Shown here: one piece after another, positions 41,523-54,200 of the stretch
How positions within the stretch are numbered: the stretch's first letter is position 1
How the letters are laid out: each line of letters opens with the position of its first letter
Origin: Chrysaora quinquecirrha
Lineage: Eukaryota > Cnidaria > Scyphozoa > Semaeostomeae > Pelagiidae
DNA: 64,000 bases
Assembly (NCBI GenBank): GCA_014526335.1
Contig: JACTAT010000004.1
Coordinates: 313,303-377,302 of the forward strand
Direction of reading: 5' to 3'
The notes under the pieces: generated by a model
Seen by the model: only the letters and a program-made list of their open reading frames with translations
Database searches by the model: none
What the model was told of the DNA's origin: nothing
Made by a program: the position numbers and the translations under genes

Positions 41523-41904
41523 CCCAGGGGGGGGGGGGTACTCATTAACTTTCAATACGGGGGGTCCATGCCAATATTTGGGGTTCGAAATCTTAAGCTT
41601 ATTCAATATTTGGGGTCTGTGAATTATAACATGGACAAAAACTCAATATTTGGGGTCCACAAATCTGAAGGAAGAATCTTGCGATTGATGCGACTCATTA
41701 TAATGACCCAACCAACTGCCAAGAGCTTATAAATTGTAAAATGTCATGAAACTGGTGGCTAAAACCGAGAAAAAATCTTAGGTGTCCAAGAATAGATAGC
41801 AATATTTGGCGTCTCCAAAACATTAAACTCAATATTTGGGGGTCTGCAAGGAAATAGTGGCATGGACCCCCCCGTATTGAAGGTTAATGAGTACCCCCCC
41901 TGGG
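41523..41904. mobile_element. MITE with ~46-bp inverted ends and subterminal repeats
   Basis: Ends start CCCAGGGG and share GTACTCATTAAC and TTCAATACGGGGGG in inverted orientation. AGCAAATT flanks both sides (41515-41522, 41905-41912); the duplication can be read as 8-10 bp, so hAT-like or MULE-like. Inside are five direct copies of CAATATTTGGGGTC or close variants. No reading frame of interest. Confidence 0.85.
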
Positions 41905-42084
41905 AGCAAATTCAACTTGACTGTGATGTTATCATAGAAATTTCAGGTTCAAATGTCTTTTGCTTATTTTTCATCACGGACGACACAACAAGTTGCTTTT
42001 TAGATAAGCCTACTGTATGTTTTTATACTGATAGGAGCACAATGCGTTATTCAGCATTGCAAGGTAAATATTTTTCATCAACAG

Positions 42085-42230
42085 GGAAACATTGGAAGAA
42101 TGTTGTTTAGAAGTGGAAGATCCTAAACATGCTGGCACTATTATATTTGAATTTGCTGGGGATCCGCAGTTATTAGAAGTACATGTTTTCACTGCTAACA
42201 AATTTACTGGAACTCCAACAGAGACAGAGG
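42085..42230 (+). CDS. NUDT1: NUDT1 (MTH1)-like, penultimate exon
   Basis: Exon bounded by AG at 42083-42084 and GT at 42231; enters in phase 2 and exits in phase 1. It encodes the end of the Nudix box (ETLEE, equal to the REUxEE part, with the Arg codon completed from the upstream exon) and FEFAGDPQLLEVHVF, close to human MTH1. The usual Nudix Gly is Cys here. MTH1 hydrolyses oxidised purine dNTPs such as 8-oxo-dGTP. The upstream exon(s) holding the start of the Nudix box are not seen between 34385 and 42084. Confidence 0.88.
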
Positions 42231-42601
42231 GTATCAAAATGCACAATTAACCTCAAATTTTGTTATCCACAAGATTTTATTATTTAAAATCAAAAGGACG
42301 AACATAGATAGAAAGTCAAGGTACACAAATTTTCAAAATATGATTTTATACAAACAGACACTGTCAAAGCACATGCACAGATAGTTAAAGCTGGCAGTTT
42401 TATTTTGAAATAATCTAACAATTTTATGTCTGTGGGAGGCATGTATACCTCTCTGCCAATGATGCCCAATCATATTTCATGTTTCAAAGTGTACTTATAA
42501 TGATCAATATGAAAAGGTTAATTATGAAAATTCTGAGAAAAAACTTTAAATCTCAAGTTGATATGAGATGTGCATACCAGGCAATCTTTTCCTTTTTTCA
42601 G

Positions 42602-42783
42602 AAATGCGACCAAAATGGTTTAATCTCGACAGCATCCCATATCAAGAAATGTGGCCTGATGATATTTATTGGTATCCATTACTGCTTCAGAAAAAACAGT
42701 TTGAAGCATACTTTTTATTTGAAGGACATGACACTGTGCTGAAAAAGGAGGTCAAAGAAATTTCTAAAAATTTTCAAACATAG
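42602..42783 (+). CDS. NUDT1: NUDT1 (MTH1)-like, last exon
   Basis: AG at 42600-42601, phase 1, stop TAG at 42781-42783. Encodes EMRPKWFNLD, then MWPDD and YWYPLLLQKK, matching the C-terminus of MTH1. MWPDD carries the Trp-Asp-Asp set that recognises the oxidised base in the human enzyme. The splice frame with the previous exon is intact and there is no stop, so selection has kept this half readable. A short C-terminal extension differs from human. Confidence 0.9.
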
Positions 42784-43007
42784 AGCATCTTTCCCAATAT
42801 CTTGGTCATGCAACAGTATATATAATGTTTGTTGCTGAAAAATTCTCTGCAAATGAGAAATTTGAAACTATGTTGCATTGCTTATTGCACAAGCAATGAC
42901 GAATATGAAATCAATAACAAACCCTGACCCCAAAGTGACTTCTTATTAATGGTACAGGAAATTATATATTAGTAGTTCAAGAAAAATCTTAATGTTTCTG
43001 TATGAAC

Positions 43008-43013
43008 AATAAA
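43008..43013 (+). terminator. Poly(A) signal of the NUDT1-like gene
   Basis: AATAAA about 225 nt past the stop codon. Confidence 0.6.
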
Positions 43014-44714
43014 ATAATTACTTCCAGGGGTAAGTAAAGGCAGTTAAATTAATGAAGTCAATCATTTGTCTTCCACTTTGCCTTATTTGTGCTAAATGGC
43101 TGACTGAAATTTCTGGACAGCACCCATTGGAACTCATTGGAGCCTGCAGGCAGTGGAATTGCTGAACCAAGTTGCTCTCAGTTTATCCTTTTCTTGTCAA
43201 TTACTTCTTCAAATGCAAATATAAGAAGTGCTACTCACTGTGAATAAGAAAAGCAGCATGCAAATATGGAACATTCAGAGCTATCTTTACATTTTTATGT
43301 TATCTTAAGCTCTCATTTCATTCTTTTGTTTTTATTGCAGATTCTTTCTGTTGGGCCCCTGCCAACTTCAACAAAATGTTTCTCAGCCTCAAAGTGGTTA
43401 AGCATGAGATACATGTAGTGATTGCTTTTTTCTCAGGTGCGACAACAGAGACGTAGAGCAGGGCTTTATTAATGCGATATTCCGAATCGGTTAACTAGAA
43501 TTAATCAATACAATAATTACAAACAAGACAGAAACTAATAGAGGTAAATAACAGGCAAATATAACATGTAAATATCATACATAAATAGCAACTTACCAAC
43601 TGTTTCCTGCCTGTCGCAAGCACATCACAGTTAACCTGCTGCTGAGCCATTTGGCTCCGTCTCCGTCTTATACATTGATCTTACTCTCAACGGAATAATG
43701 AAATTCTACTTCAAGCCCGTTATTTTAACAATAAGAAAGAGTACGGTTTTCACAATTTTGTGGTACGGTGGTACGGTTTTCACAATTTTGTGTTATTGCT
43801 AACAAGGAAACAAACAACATGAGAATCAGAGGTAACAATCGAGGACAAAGTGGGAGTTGCTGGAAATCAGAGGGGATAAGTTAGAACACAGCGGAACTGG
43901 GAATCACAATCAGATGGACGGATCAAGTAAGAACTATGTGGAAGGACCGCGATCAAGTATGAACAAAGTGGGAATCACTGGGAATCGTTCAAAAATGTTC
44001 TGGCGTCTCAAACGAAGTTGCAACTGTACCTTTGAAGAATATGAAATCTGGTATTTTCATAGTGTAGTTCGCAATTCTAACAGCAACTGTTTCAAAAGGA
44101 GACTTGTGCTCACACAAGACTGTACTGCCTGTTGTTACGTCAGAAATGGGCACATTTTTAAATTAAGCAAAGAAGGCGCATTCTGATAGTTCAAGAACTT
44201 CTAGTATTTGGAGCTATGAAGCTTTCAGTCGAATTTTTTCATGTTTTTCATGTTCAAACTTGTTTTAAACCAAAGAAAAACTACAGTACTCTTGTTCTCA
44301 AAAAACTAATGAGGGGAAACAAAAACATCTCAAAAACGTCTAGAAGCTGACAGATTTTTATGCAAACGCTTTGAAGAATGTTTATAAAAGGGCATCTTGC
44401 ATTGTCGCAGGAAGGCAGTCATCAGGAACTCGCAATGTCTTCCCTTGGCAATTTAAATATTTTGGAATTAGTTTTGTTCTGATAAAATGAACGCGAAAAT
44501 GGACTTTGCTTCTTAAACGAAGCAGAGTTTTTGAATACGAAAATTGTTGCTTTCTGTCTGAATAGCTACTCATTGGTTTCTGATTCTATTTAGTATTTTG
44601 ATTTTGAAATGAAACAAATCACCAAAGATTGGTAACTTGTTACAAAATGCTAATTTTCGAAATTAAATTAAATGTTTCTATGAATAACAATTATTACACT
44701 GGGATACACAAAGG
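43014..44714. other. Intergenic DNA between two 3' ends
   Basis: Lies between the 3' ends of convergent genes. It holds a 30-bp tandem pair (GTACGGTTTTCACAATTTTG at 43741 and 43771). A 109-codon frame at 43857-44186 shows no family features. Confidence 0.6.
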
Positions 44715-44720
44715 TTTATT
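44715..44720 (-). terminator. Possible poly(A) signal of the PH-SH3 gene
   Basis: TTTATT on the plus strand reads AATAAA on the minus strand, about 320 nt past the stop at 45041. Confidence 0.4.
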
Positions 44721-45040
44721 GCGATATACGCACGGCATAAACTTTAAATTTTATTGTTACCTATACATGTGTACATAACATGTAAAAAGAAACATTAAAA
44801 TATTGATGAAAATCAATGATTAACTATAACTATATTTAATAAAGTTTACCAAGGATCCCTTCCTTCGATACTGAAATATATTTCTCTTCGTTCATTGAAG
44901 GAACTTCAACATTGACTACTTTACAACACCTTTGACTTACATAGCGGCTAAATTAAGCAATAAAAAGGACTGAAGAAGTTGATTACTTTGCAAATTTAAG
45001 TGAAAAATTGAATTCAAATCACCTTTGATTGTTAAACTAA

Positions 45041-45282
45041 TCAACGAGCAAAACCAGGAACTAAAACATTGCTTTGAACAAGTCCAACCTTTTCATTCAG
45101 ACAACCAACCCACCAATGTGGATTGATTTTATCAAGAATATAAATTAAGTCACCTCTATTGAAGTCAAGTTCATCAGCCTCGTTGGAATTAAAGTTTGCT
45201 GTTCCAATGTAGACGTTTTCGTAAGAGAAATCGCTTTCAAGCGGCCCAGATGGTTCTAGAATGAAGTAGGCAAAATTTGCAG
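45041..45282 (-). CDS. PH-SH3 gene, exon 12 (SH3 domain and stop)
   Basis: FSYENVYI, then an SH3 fold: ADELDFNRGDLIYIL, WWVG and GLVQSNVL. The ALYDY box is degenerate (GTANF) and the usual GxVP proline is Gln, so ligand preference may differ. Stop TGA at 45041-45043. Confidence 0.9.
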
Positions 45283-48200
45283 CTATAATAAAAGGCATAC
45301 TCACAAAATTAAATAATTTACAGTGTACCCCGATTTGTAAATTTTAACTTTGTAGGAATGCTTCTCAAATTTTGTGGTGACAGGACTAGGTATAATAAGT
45401 AACATTAAATGTAAAAACTGGAGAAATTGATATGATTATGGCAGGTCTCCAACCTGTGGCCTTGTATATCAACTCTGTACGACCTGACCGCTTGGACATA
45501 GGATAACTACTAGTATATCGAACGAGACAAAATTCCACGATAGTCTTAATGAGGACAACGATGCTGCCAGACAGCATTTTAGTTTAACGGTACAACAGCC
45601 GCAAAAAGTAACTCCTGATGCACAAAATTCAACCCCTTCATCATTTGACCTCCCAAAAAGACCGCGGCGAACGAGCAATCCTCCAACGAAATTAACGTAC
45701 TATGGACTCGGTCAGCCTTAGATGTATCAGAAAATTTTGAGGTGACCGGATTATGTATAGTAAGTAACATTAAAAGTACATTTCATCTTGCAGAGTCGAG
45801 CGAGACAAAATTCCACGATAGTCTTAATGAGGACAACGATCCTACCAGTTAGCATTTTAGTTTAACGGTACAACAGCCGCAAGAAGTGACTCCTGATGCA
45901 CCAACTTCAACCACTTCATCATTTGACCTCGATGAAAACTACGTCGCGAACTTTTTGTAATGTTACTATTTTTCTGTTAACGACCAAGCTGCTGGCCGAC
46001 AAAGATTTCATGCCTTATGATTAAACTTTTAATAAAGAACTCCAATTTGAATCTGATGCACTTTCGATATTTCTAAAGAATGTCAAGGAAGCAAGTTTCT
46101 CTTGCTGTATGCCACACCATTGCCAGAGCTTACATAGCTAATGAAGAATGATACTAGCTCAGTTCGGTGACATAGAATATTAACGGGTGAGGAACGACTT
46201 AACAGATAAAAGAACATTGAATTAGATCAAGTGTCGCATACTGGTGTTTCTGCACCTGCAAAAAATAACTTAGCAGTATCGCGCTTCCAACTTGCATTGA
46301 AAGATCCCATTTACGAATATTACACATCTCTCTTTTGACCCCAAATAAGAGTAAGACGGGTAAGGGAAAGGTGAACCTACATTCTTTAACAGCTGGTAGA
46401 GAGCAACATGCTAAATATGAAATGTGTAATTTTTGAATCTTAATAGGTTCTGCGCTTCCATTTCATGTATTAAATTATGATAAAAATATATATGAAAAAG
46501 AAAATATATTATATTTCATTAATCTCGTATTACTCCATAAAGAAGATAAATTATACAAACTGAGAAAAAAAGAAATAAAAGGGAAAAAATTTAAAATACC
46601 TTCATCGTCAGATTCCTCTTGGATCAATTCCACAGGTCCATCTGAAACTGGCTTTCTACTAGGAATTGATGGTGGCAACGGTACTTCTTCATTTCCAGGC
46701 CGAGCTTAAACAGAAGACAAAGTATTAGCGATGTGCGTAACTGGCTACTTAAAATAAGCCTATGCGATTAGAATAAAGCAAATATTGTCTAAATTTCAAT
46801 TTCAAGGGATTTAACACTAGCAAAGCTGCATTAGATATGGCTGAGCAAAATTTCTTGTTACTTTTATTCAGTAATATTGCCACATCAGTACAATGTAAGC
46901 AAAAGTCTCGATAAAAGTCTTGCAATGTAGCTTAAAATATGCAATTGGCAGTTGTTAAACCAAATTCAGCCCAGGTACTTTGAAATACGACCACCTGATT
47001 GGGTAAAAATAATGACCCACTACAATCCAACAGCAGTGCAAAAAAACTGTGAAATTTATATTTAGTTACAGGCATTAAACACGATGAGCTTTAATGAATG
47101 CAAAGATCATTTATCGGCGCATTCTTGGTAATCTCTGCCATTTTGATGAAATAGTTAAAGAAGTTGTTTACGCCCATTGGTAATTGGTCATGGCTATTTT
47201 ATATTGAAAAATTGCAAGTCTAGCCAACACTTGTATTGCTTCGTAACTCGTAATATTAAATAACACAAATTCTCAAGAAAGATAATATTAATCTCGCTTG
47301 AAGTTCAATGATAAGAATATTCATACCAGGAGCTCCTCGTGGTGGCAGCACAGGGGTTCTCGGTGGTAAAACTGGTACAGGAGATGTAGGCTGTTTCGGA
47401 GAAGGTGGAGGCGCACTGCCAACGGGTGGTCGCGGCGGAGGAACATGTACCGCAGGAATATCTTCATAAATGTCCTCTTGAACTGAAAAATAGCATTTCA
47501 TTGATCATTTGACAAAAGCTGATGTAGAAAATCTCGTGTCAAGTAGATGCAAATGATGTAAACTTAATTAGAATTTCGTTGCATTTTGTAACTGTTATAG
47601 TTGCATGTTATATTATTGTCGCTATTTCTATTAATACTTTTGCTTCTGATACTGTCATACTATTTAGATTATTATTATAATTATAATTATTATTATTTTC
47701 ATGATTATTATTGCAATCATTATTATTATTATAATTAAGATGGTAATTGTTATTATTATTTCTATTATTAATGTTATCATAGAAATTAGTATTATTATTT
47801 TTCTCATTATTCTTATTTCTGTTATCGTTATTATACCTTCTTCATTTTTATTTTATTTAGAACTCATCCTTTTTTTTCACTGTTCATTTTATTATTCTGT
47901 TGAATTTAGTACTTAATGCTAAGTTCTTCCATTTTGAAAAAAAAAAGAATCGAAAATTAGTTCAAATCAAGGAAAATCATTAAGCCAATAGAAATTCATG
48001 TAGCCAATAGAAATTCATGTAGAAAAATTGAATGGTAAAGACAAATTTAAATTTAAATATTAAATGAAATATATTTTAGCAATAATTCATAAATATGAAA
48101 ATGGTAGCTATTAAAGAGAGAAAGTGCGGAGTTTAAAGGGTTAAGAGTCATAAAATGAAGTAATATAAGCATGCTTGAAATTACTTGGTTCTACTCCTGA

Positions 48201-51200
48201 GGTTTCAGGTTCGTAGGACTCTCCTGGAATTCCTTCATAAAGCTCATCTTGGGCTTAAAGCAAAAAAAGTTCAGTAAATCAATGAATATTCAACGTAAAT
48301 TAAATAGCTAATATGCAATAATCTGCGACCAAACCCAATAGTCAAAAAAGCATACCCAGAAGTCCGCCATCTTGGGCCGCAAAGTAGGAGTGGAGAGCCT
48401 TCCTTCGAAAAAAACAGGCCTTAGGAAGTGAGTACAGACTTTCCATTTCTTTCTTACCTCCTCAAGTAGCCAAAAGATCAGCATTACCCTCGATTCTTGA
48501 AATGGGGGAAGAGAGTGGGAAGCAAAGAGAAGATGGGAGCAGTGAGTACTGAGGGTGCAAGAAAAAAGGATAATCAGTGTGAATCAGAGGCGAAAGACTT
48601 AACAAAACAATAATAATTGATTTATTACTGTTTGCAGCTGGTTGAGGTATATTGACAGATCTTTGAACACCAATGTGGTCATCGTATTCATCTTCTTCAG
48701 CTAAAATGTTAAGCACGTCAACGTCAATGAATAAAGAATGAAAAAAGTTTTTATTATGATCTACAGAGAAACATGGGATGGATGACGATAACATGTCAAG
48801 CCATTGATATCTGTAACATTATTTACTTGAATTTTATCGATATTAACAGAAATATGCAAAAGATGCTTCCAGTTAACATTGGCATTTGAGTTTAACTCGA
48901 ATGCTGGACTCGAATGCTGGACAAGACATATAATGTTTTCTTATTATGCTTCCTAAGATAACTGAAATGCCCGAAATAACATATCTTTATCTACCATTTT
49001 TTTTTGGCATCCAATGCACCATAAAGAAGAAGACATAACAAAAGCCAAAGAAGTAAAGCAAAACATTTTCAGCCAGTTTAAAACGAAAGAAAAGTTTATC
49101 GCTTGAGCGTAAGACGGTAGTTTCGAAACAGCTAGTGTTGCGATAAACAGCGGTAACATTTTCGGGCATACTTTAAGGCTCTTTTCGTCTGACAATTTTC
49201 AGAGTATAAACGTCAGAAACAGACCGAAACAAATGACTAAGGCGGAATTTATACCCAGATGCTGATCGAAATGGACCAATCAGAATATGCAGCTGAATGG
49301 ACATTGTGTTTTAAACACCAATAAGCTAGTGGGATGCAGCGGGAAGATCAATAGAATTAATTGAAGAGTCCACGTGAGAAAACCAATTCTTTCTGTCTAC
49401 AGCTAGAGAAAAATTCTATAACAATGTTAAAACTAAAAGAACATAAAATTTTGCGCCATTTATTGGGCTCTGCGCTTTTCTTACCAAGTTCCTGAACAGC
49501 AGCAACGTCATCGTATATTTCACCTTGTAAGTAAAATGAAACAAAACCGTGATAAAGACAACGAGGTTACAAGTTGGAGTTCCCAATTTTTTTTCATTAT
49601 GAGGCTATGTAGCTTAAACATTACGTGTTAAGCCAGCCGCACAAGCTTGGGAAAATGCTGAGCAAAATGCCATTCTGCCGTTAGTGGCAAATTCCTCACC
49701 GTGTGCGGCGGCCGTGAGCATTTTCCTCACAACTTTCAGTAATCAAAGTCGCATTGCAATGGCTTCATTTAACTTTCATTTAAATTTTCAATCATTATTA
49801 TTTATACACAAAGTCCTTGAAGAAAACTGCATTTAGTAAATAAGTACACAAAAATAAATAACGATTAATGTACTGTAGATATCTTAATGCCAATTAGGGT
49901 TCCGTTGTGTCTGGGCTTTCTTTTCCCAAAAGATACTGTTTTTTCTATTGTTTTAATGCTTTTTTACTAAAATTATTACAAATAATAAGTTTTGAAAACA
50001 TAACAGATATTTAAAATGATAATTAATAACTGAATAGGTATTTTCATTCATTTAAAATGCTTGCTAACGAACGCGAGTGCGATTATTGCAAGTCATTATG
50101 AAGCAACGTTAGGAAAATCCTGACGGCCACCGCACACGGTGAGGAATTAGCCACAGATGGCAGAAAATATCAAACACGACAGATATGTTCCTTATAGCCA
50201 CGAGTGACTAACTTACCAGCGAAATTTGCGCGCACACGGTGAGAATTTTGCTCAGCCAAAGTGCCGCGAATGGCATTTTGCTCAGCATTGCGAGCTTATT
50301 GACAAAGTGCTTTATCCACAAGAGTTAGATGGCTCATGGTGATTACAATCAACATCAGTACGGAAATGAAAATGGCGCCACTTGATCGTATCAGCTTTTT
50401 GTCCTTTGACCTCTCACACAGATTGTTCTCTTTCTCCCCAACAAGCATACGATTTGGACGATTGTTGGCAACAGATACTCAGTTGATATCACATGTTAAT
50501 ACGTGTGAAACTTAAACAGTGTGATAATACTTAGCAACAAAATTTTATCGCACAAAATTCAAACATTCAAAGATGCAGGTAGACTCTTCTTCGTCAATCT
50601 TACAATGCGTTGTCACAGTTGACTGTTTCTTTTCATCACAACAATATGTACAACTTTGACAAATTCAATTTTGAATACAGTAACTAGATAGGCCTAGGAA
50701 TGCCTTGTAAGAACAGAAAAGCTGCCTTTAATAGACTAAGGAAATGCATCTTTTTCTTGGGTTCCAATGTTATCAGAAAACGTCAATTTTTTACACTTAA
50801 AAAGCTTTAACATAATTTTGAGGAAAAATTTCCTTTAGCTTACCATCAACATGATCTGAGTGAGTTTGAAATGAATTGGAAGATATACTTGAATGCAGAC
50901 CATCTTCGGCTAAAAATTCAAATTGTAAAAATACTTTATTTATAACTGTTTTAAATGAAAAATTAAGGTAACCTTACACGGATTAGTAAATACAATCGAC
51001 ACGCACCCGTCATTCAAGTGATCTGGAAACAGTTTTCAGATTCCTCCATATATATTCTAACATTAAGGCATGCTTATACCAGATTTCTACGAAAGTAGCG
51101 TAGGGCAAGAGACCAGGTTCATGGTAATGTTTATGGTAATATTTGCATGTTTTAGATTAATCGAATAACAAGGTAATCTAATTTTCAGCATGTCTAAGTA

Positions 51201-54200
51201 AAGTGGTAGCAAAATATCGAACTCCAATTTTCAGAGTGTCTATGTAAAGTGGTAGCAAAATATCGAAATCCAATTTTCAGAGTGTCTATGTAAAGTGGTA
51301 GCAAAATATCGAGCCAAAGTTATAGGATATAACGCAGACATATGTTCCACGGAAACCTGCCTAGGAAAATGTTGGGAACAAAGTTGCCACACCATCAGTA
51401 ATATTTGTTTATATAACAGAACGAGTAAGATTACCTGGAGCAAGAAAATAAAAGAAAGACATTTAAAGTGGCTAGGACACCTCTTGAGACTACACGATTA
51501 TGCACTAGCTAGAACAGCTTTGGATGAGGCACTACGACCCGCCAAGAGAACGAGAGATAAAGCAAAAACAAACTGGATTAGCAGAATAGACAAGGATATT
51601 GCCGAAAACATGCTAGGACTAAACCTAGGATCAAATGAACTCAAAAGCTCGGCAGAAGACAGACACGCTTGGAGGGCCGCGGTGGCTCCTGTGGGTGCAT
51701 TGCCGACCAGCGGCGGAAACGCGTCACAGAAGAAGAAACATTAAGCAATGAAGCATGTAAAAAAGGTTTTGCAGCAAAAAATTGACAGCATGAACAAAGG
51801 CAGAAAGATGTTTGGAACAGAATGTCAGCACAAAACAACATCATGTAGTGATTTCAGGTCGGAAAGAAAAAAATGAAGAATGAATAATTCGGAAAGAAAA
51901 GCAATGCAAAAAAGAAAACCCATAGCTATACAGCATGAGATCATTAACAACATCTCAAACGATATAAAGACAAATTAAATGACAGAATAAAACACAATAT
52001 CAAAGGAATAACCCTGACAAAATGCAGAAACCAATGAATGAAAATTTAAATAATAAGAGAAACATTAGACTCACGGATTGGTTCATACATTTCACCGTCT
52101 TCCTGAATCATAGGAGGTTTAACTTTTTCACCACCGCTACCTTCGTCATTTTCAGATTTCTCGTCAAGATGTTTTGCAACACGGTTGAAAACATCACTTT
52201 TTAGGCGATTCAGCTTTTGAGAACAAATAGGAGATATAACTTTCAACCACTTGTCCATTTCAGTCTCGTTTGACAGTTGAAACTGAACAGAAAAGGAAAA
52301 AGAAAGTTTAAGGTGACTGGTTATGAACAACAAAATGAAAATAGTTATCATTACTACATAACTTACAGTACTGTATAACACTAAATGCAATTAATTTCAG
52401 TGAGATTTAGTTTTGGGGCAAAGTGAATATCAACAGTGTTCTCTTTTCCCCTGATAAATTTTTGGTTCGAAAACGAGAACCAGATTCAAGGCATTTGAAA
52501 TTGCTGCGTGAGACGAGATGAGCGCCTTAGTGTCAAGTAGCGCACTATTCTTCGGTTCTGTTATAAATCATTTAGTTAAGTAGAAAACTCAATCTTATAT
52601 CGAATATCAGAACAGCTAATTGCCTCCATTTTAAAAACTGAAACCTTACCAAGTAGGTAGATCTTCCTTTGCTCGTTGGTGTTAGTTTGAAAATAAACTT
52701 TAACTTAGATTCGATTTGAATGGTGTAGCCAGGAAGAACAATAACGCCAAGAGACTTGGTATCGTTTTCTGATTTATAGTAGAACATAAAGACATCCTTG
52801 ACAATGCAGAAACGTTTATTCCATTTTGACAACATCTTCTTCTTTTGTTTTAGCATAAACCCTGTCAAAAGAGAAAATGACTACATTTGTAAACATAAAA
52901 ACTCGAGGAAATACAGCATATAGTTGCATAATGGACTTAAAGCGTCTTAGCACCTTTCAAATTATTATTGCTTTCATACATGAATACATACATATAAACA
53001 TGATTTTTTCACCAAAAGGTTAAAGCAATGAAAGTATGATACCTGTACATCGAATGTGGACAAGTACCCTACATTATCGGTAAAAACTTATATAGGAAAA
53101 CTAATATGAAAATATTACAGCTATAAAATGATCAAGTTCCAAGTTTTTAAATAGTTTACTTTGGAATTGCTTCACTTTACCTGAACAAAGGGAACCATTG
53201 CAAATGATCTTTGGACTTGTATTTTCCATCCCTTTCAGCTTTTCCAGAAGTTCATCATCAGTAAATTCTGCAACGTCATCTGTTTCCATTTTACTTTCTC
53301 CATTAGAGTCTCCGTTTCTATCGGACTGACTTCCCTCATCTAAAAAAAATTATAAAATACTGTACAACCATTTTGCAAAAAGGTTTCGAAGCTTGGATCT
53401 ACGTAAGTCTGTGAATTGGGCATGAATCTCAACATAAGGATCTTTTCTAGAGTATCGGTCTCAACAAATTTTACTTATCCTATCTATAAACAGTCCTACT
53501 AGGAAAAATAAAAATGTTTATTTGACATTAAGGAAAATGTCAAATGACAAATGTCAAATATATCAAAATGGTTGAGAAGTTACCAAAGAACTTTTTGAGC
53601 GTTCTGATTTCCAGGTGAGGAAGCAAGACCATAAGAAACAAAAAAATGACAATATGCTTAAACTATATACCACCTTTCGTTTTCATGGATAGGTATTTTG
53701 GTTATGTAGAATCACAAATTTCTGGGATATAATTGTTATTTATTTGCTTGTTCATTCAGTATGATACTTATTGAGCGCAATTTTCTTTAGGCTTAAAGCT
53801 GAGACTATCCTAGGCTTTCATAAAAGTTTTTTACCATAGGTTCCTCTAAACTTGCATGAGTCTTGACCAATAGGAAAAAGGATAGTGAAATTTTCAAAAT
53901 GGCGGAGGCAAAAGAGGACTGAAACTGTAACCGCAAATTTGGCAGCGTTTTCAAATATTCAACAACAAGAAACCCTTGGTTTTGATGCCAGCGATTTTCT
54001 TATCACTAATTTTAGAGTTTATGAGGAGCTGCTCAGAACATTTCGTCTCTTTGTTTCTGATAAGCTAGTTCTTGTAAGTCGTGCGTTCTTTTCTTTATTA
54101 AACTTCACAATCCTGCGGGCCTCAACTTCATGATTGATAACGACTTCATATCCATTCCATTTACAACATACATTAAACTATGTTGTTAACCCTTTAAATC

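Larger units (their letters stand above)
45283..46599. other. Intron 11
   Basis: Holds the two retroelement pol-tail relics below; the rest is unassigned AT-rich DNA. Confidence 0.7.

Noticed and set aside
43857..44186. 109-codon plus-strand ORF
   Set aside because: No family features, in repeat-like sequence with degenerate GGGAATC motifs; likely chance.
47701..47916. Ile-rich membrane-like ORF
   Set aside because: Produced by an ATT microsatellite.
53885..54133. 82-codon plus-strand ORF in intron 2
   Set aside because: No recognisable domain and antisense to a well-supported gene.
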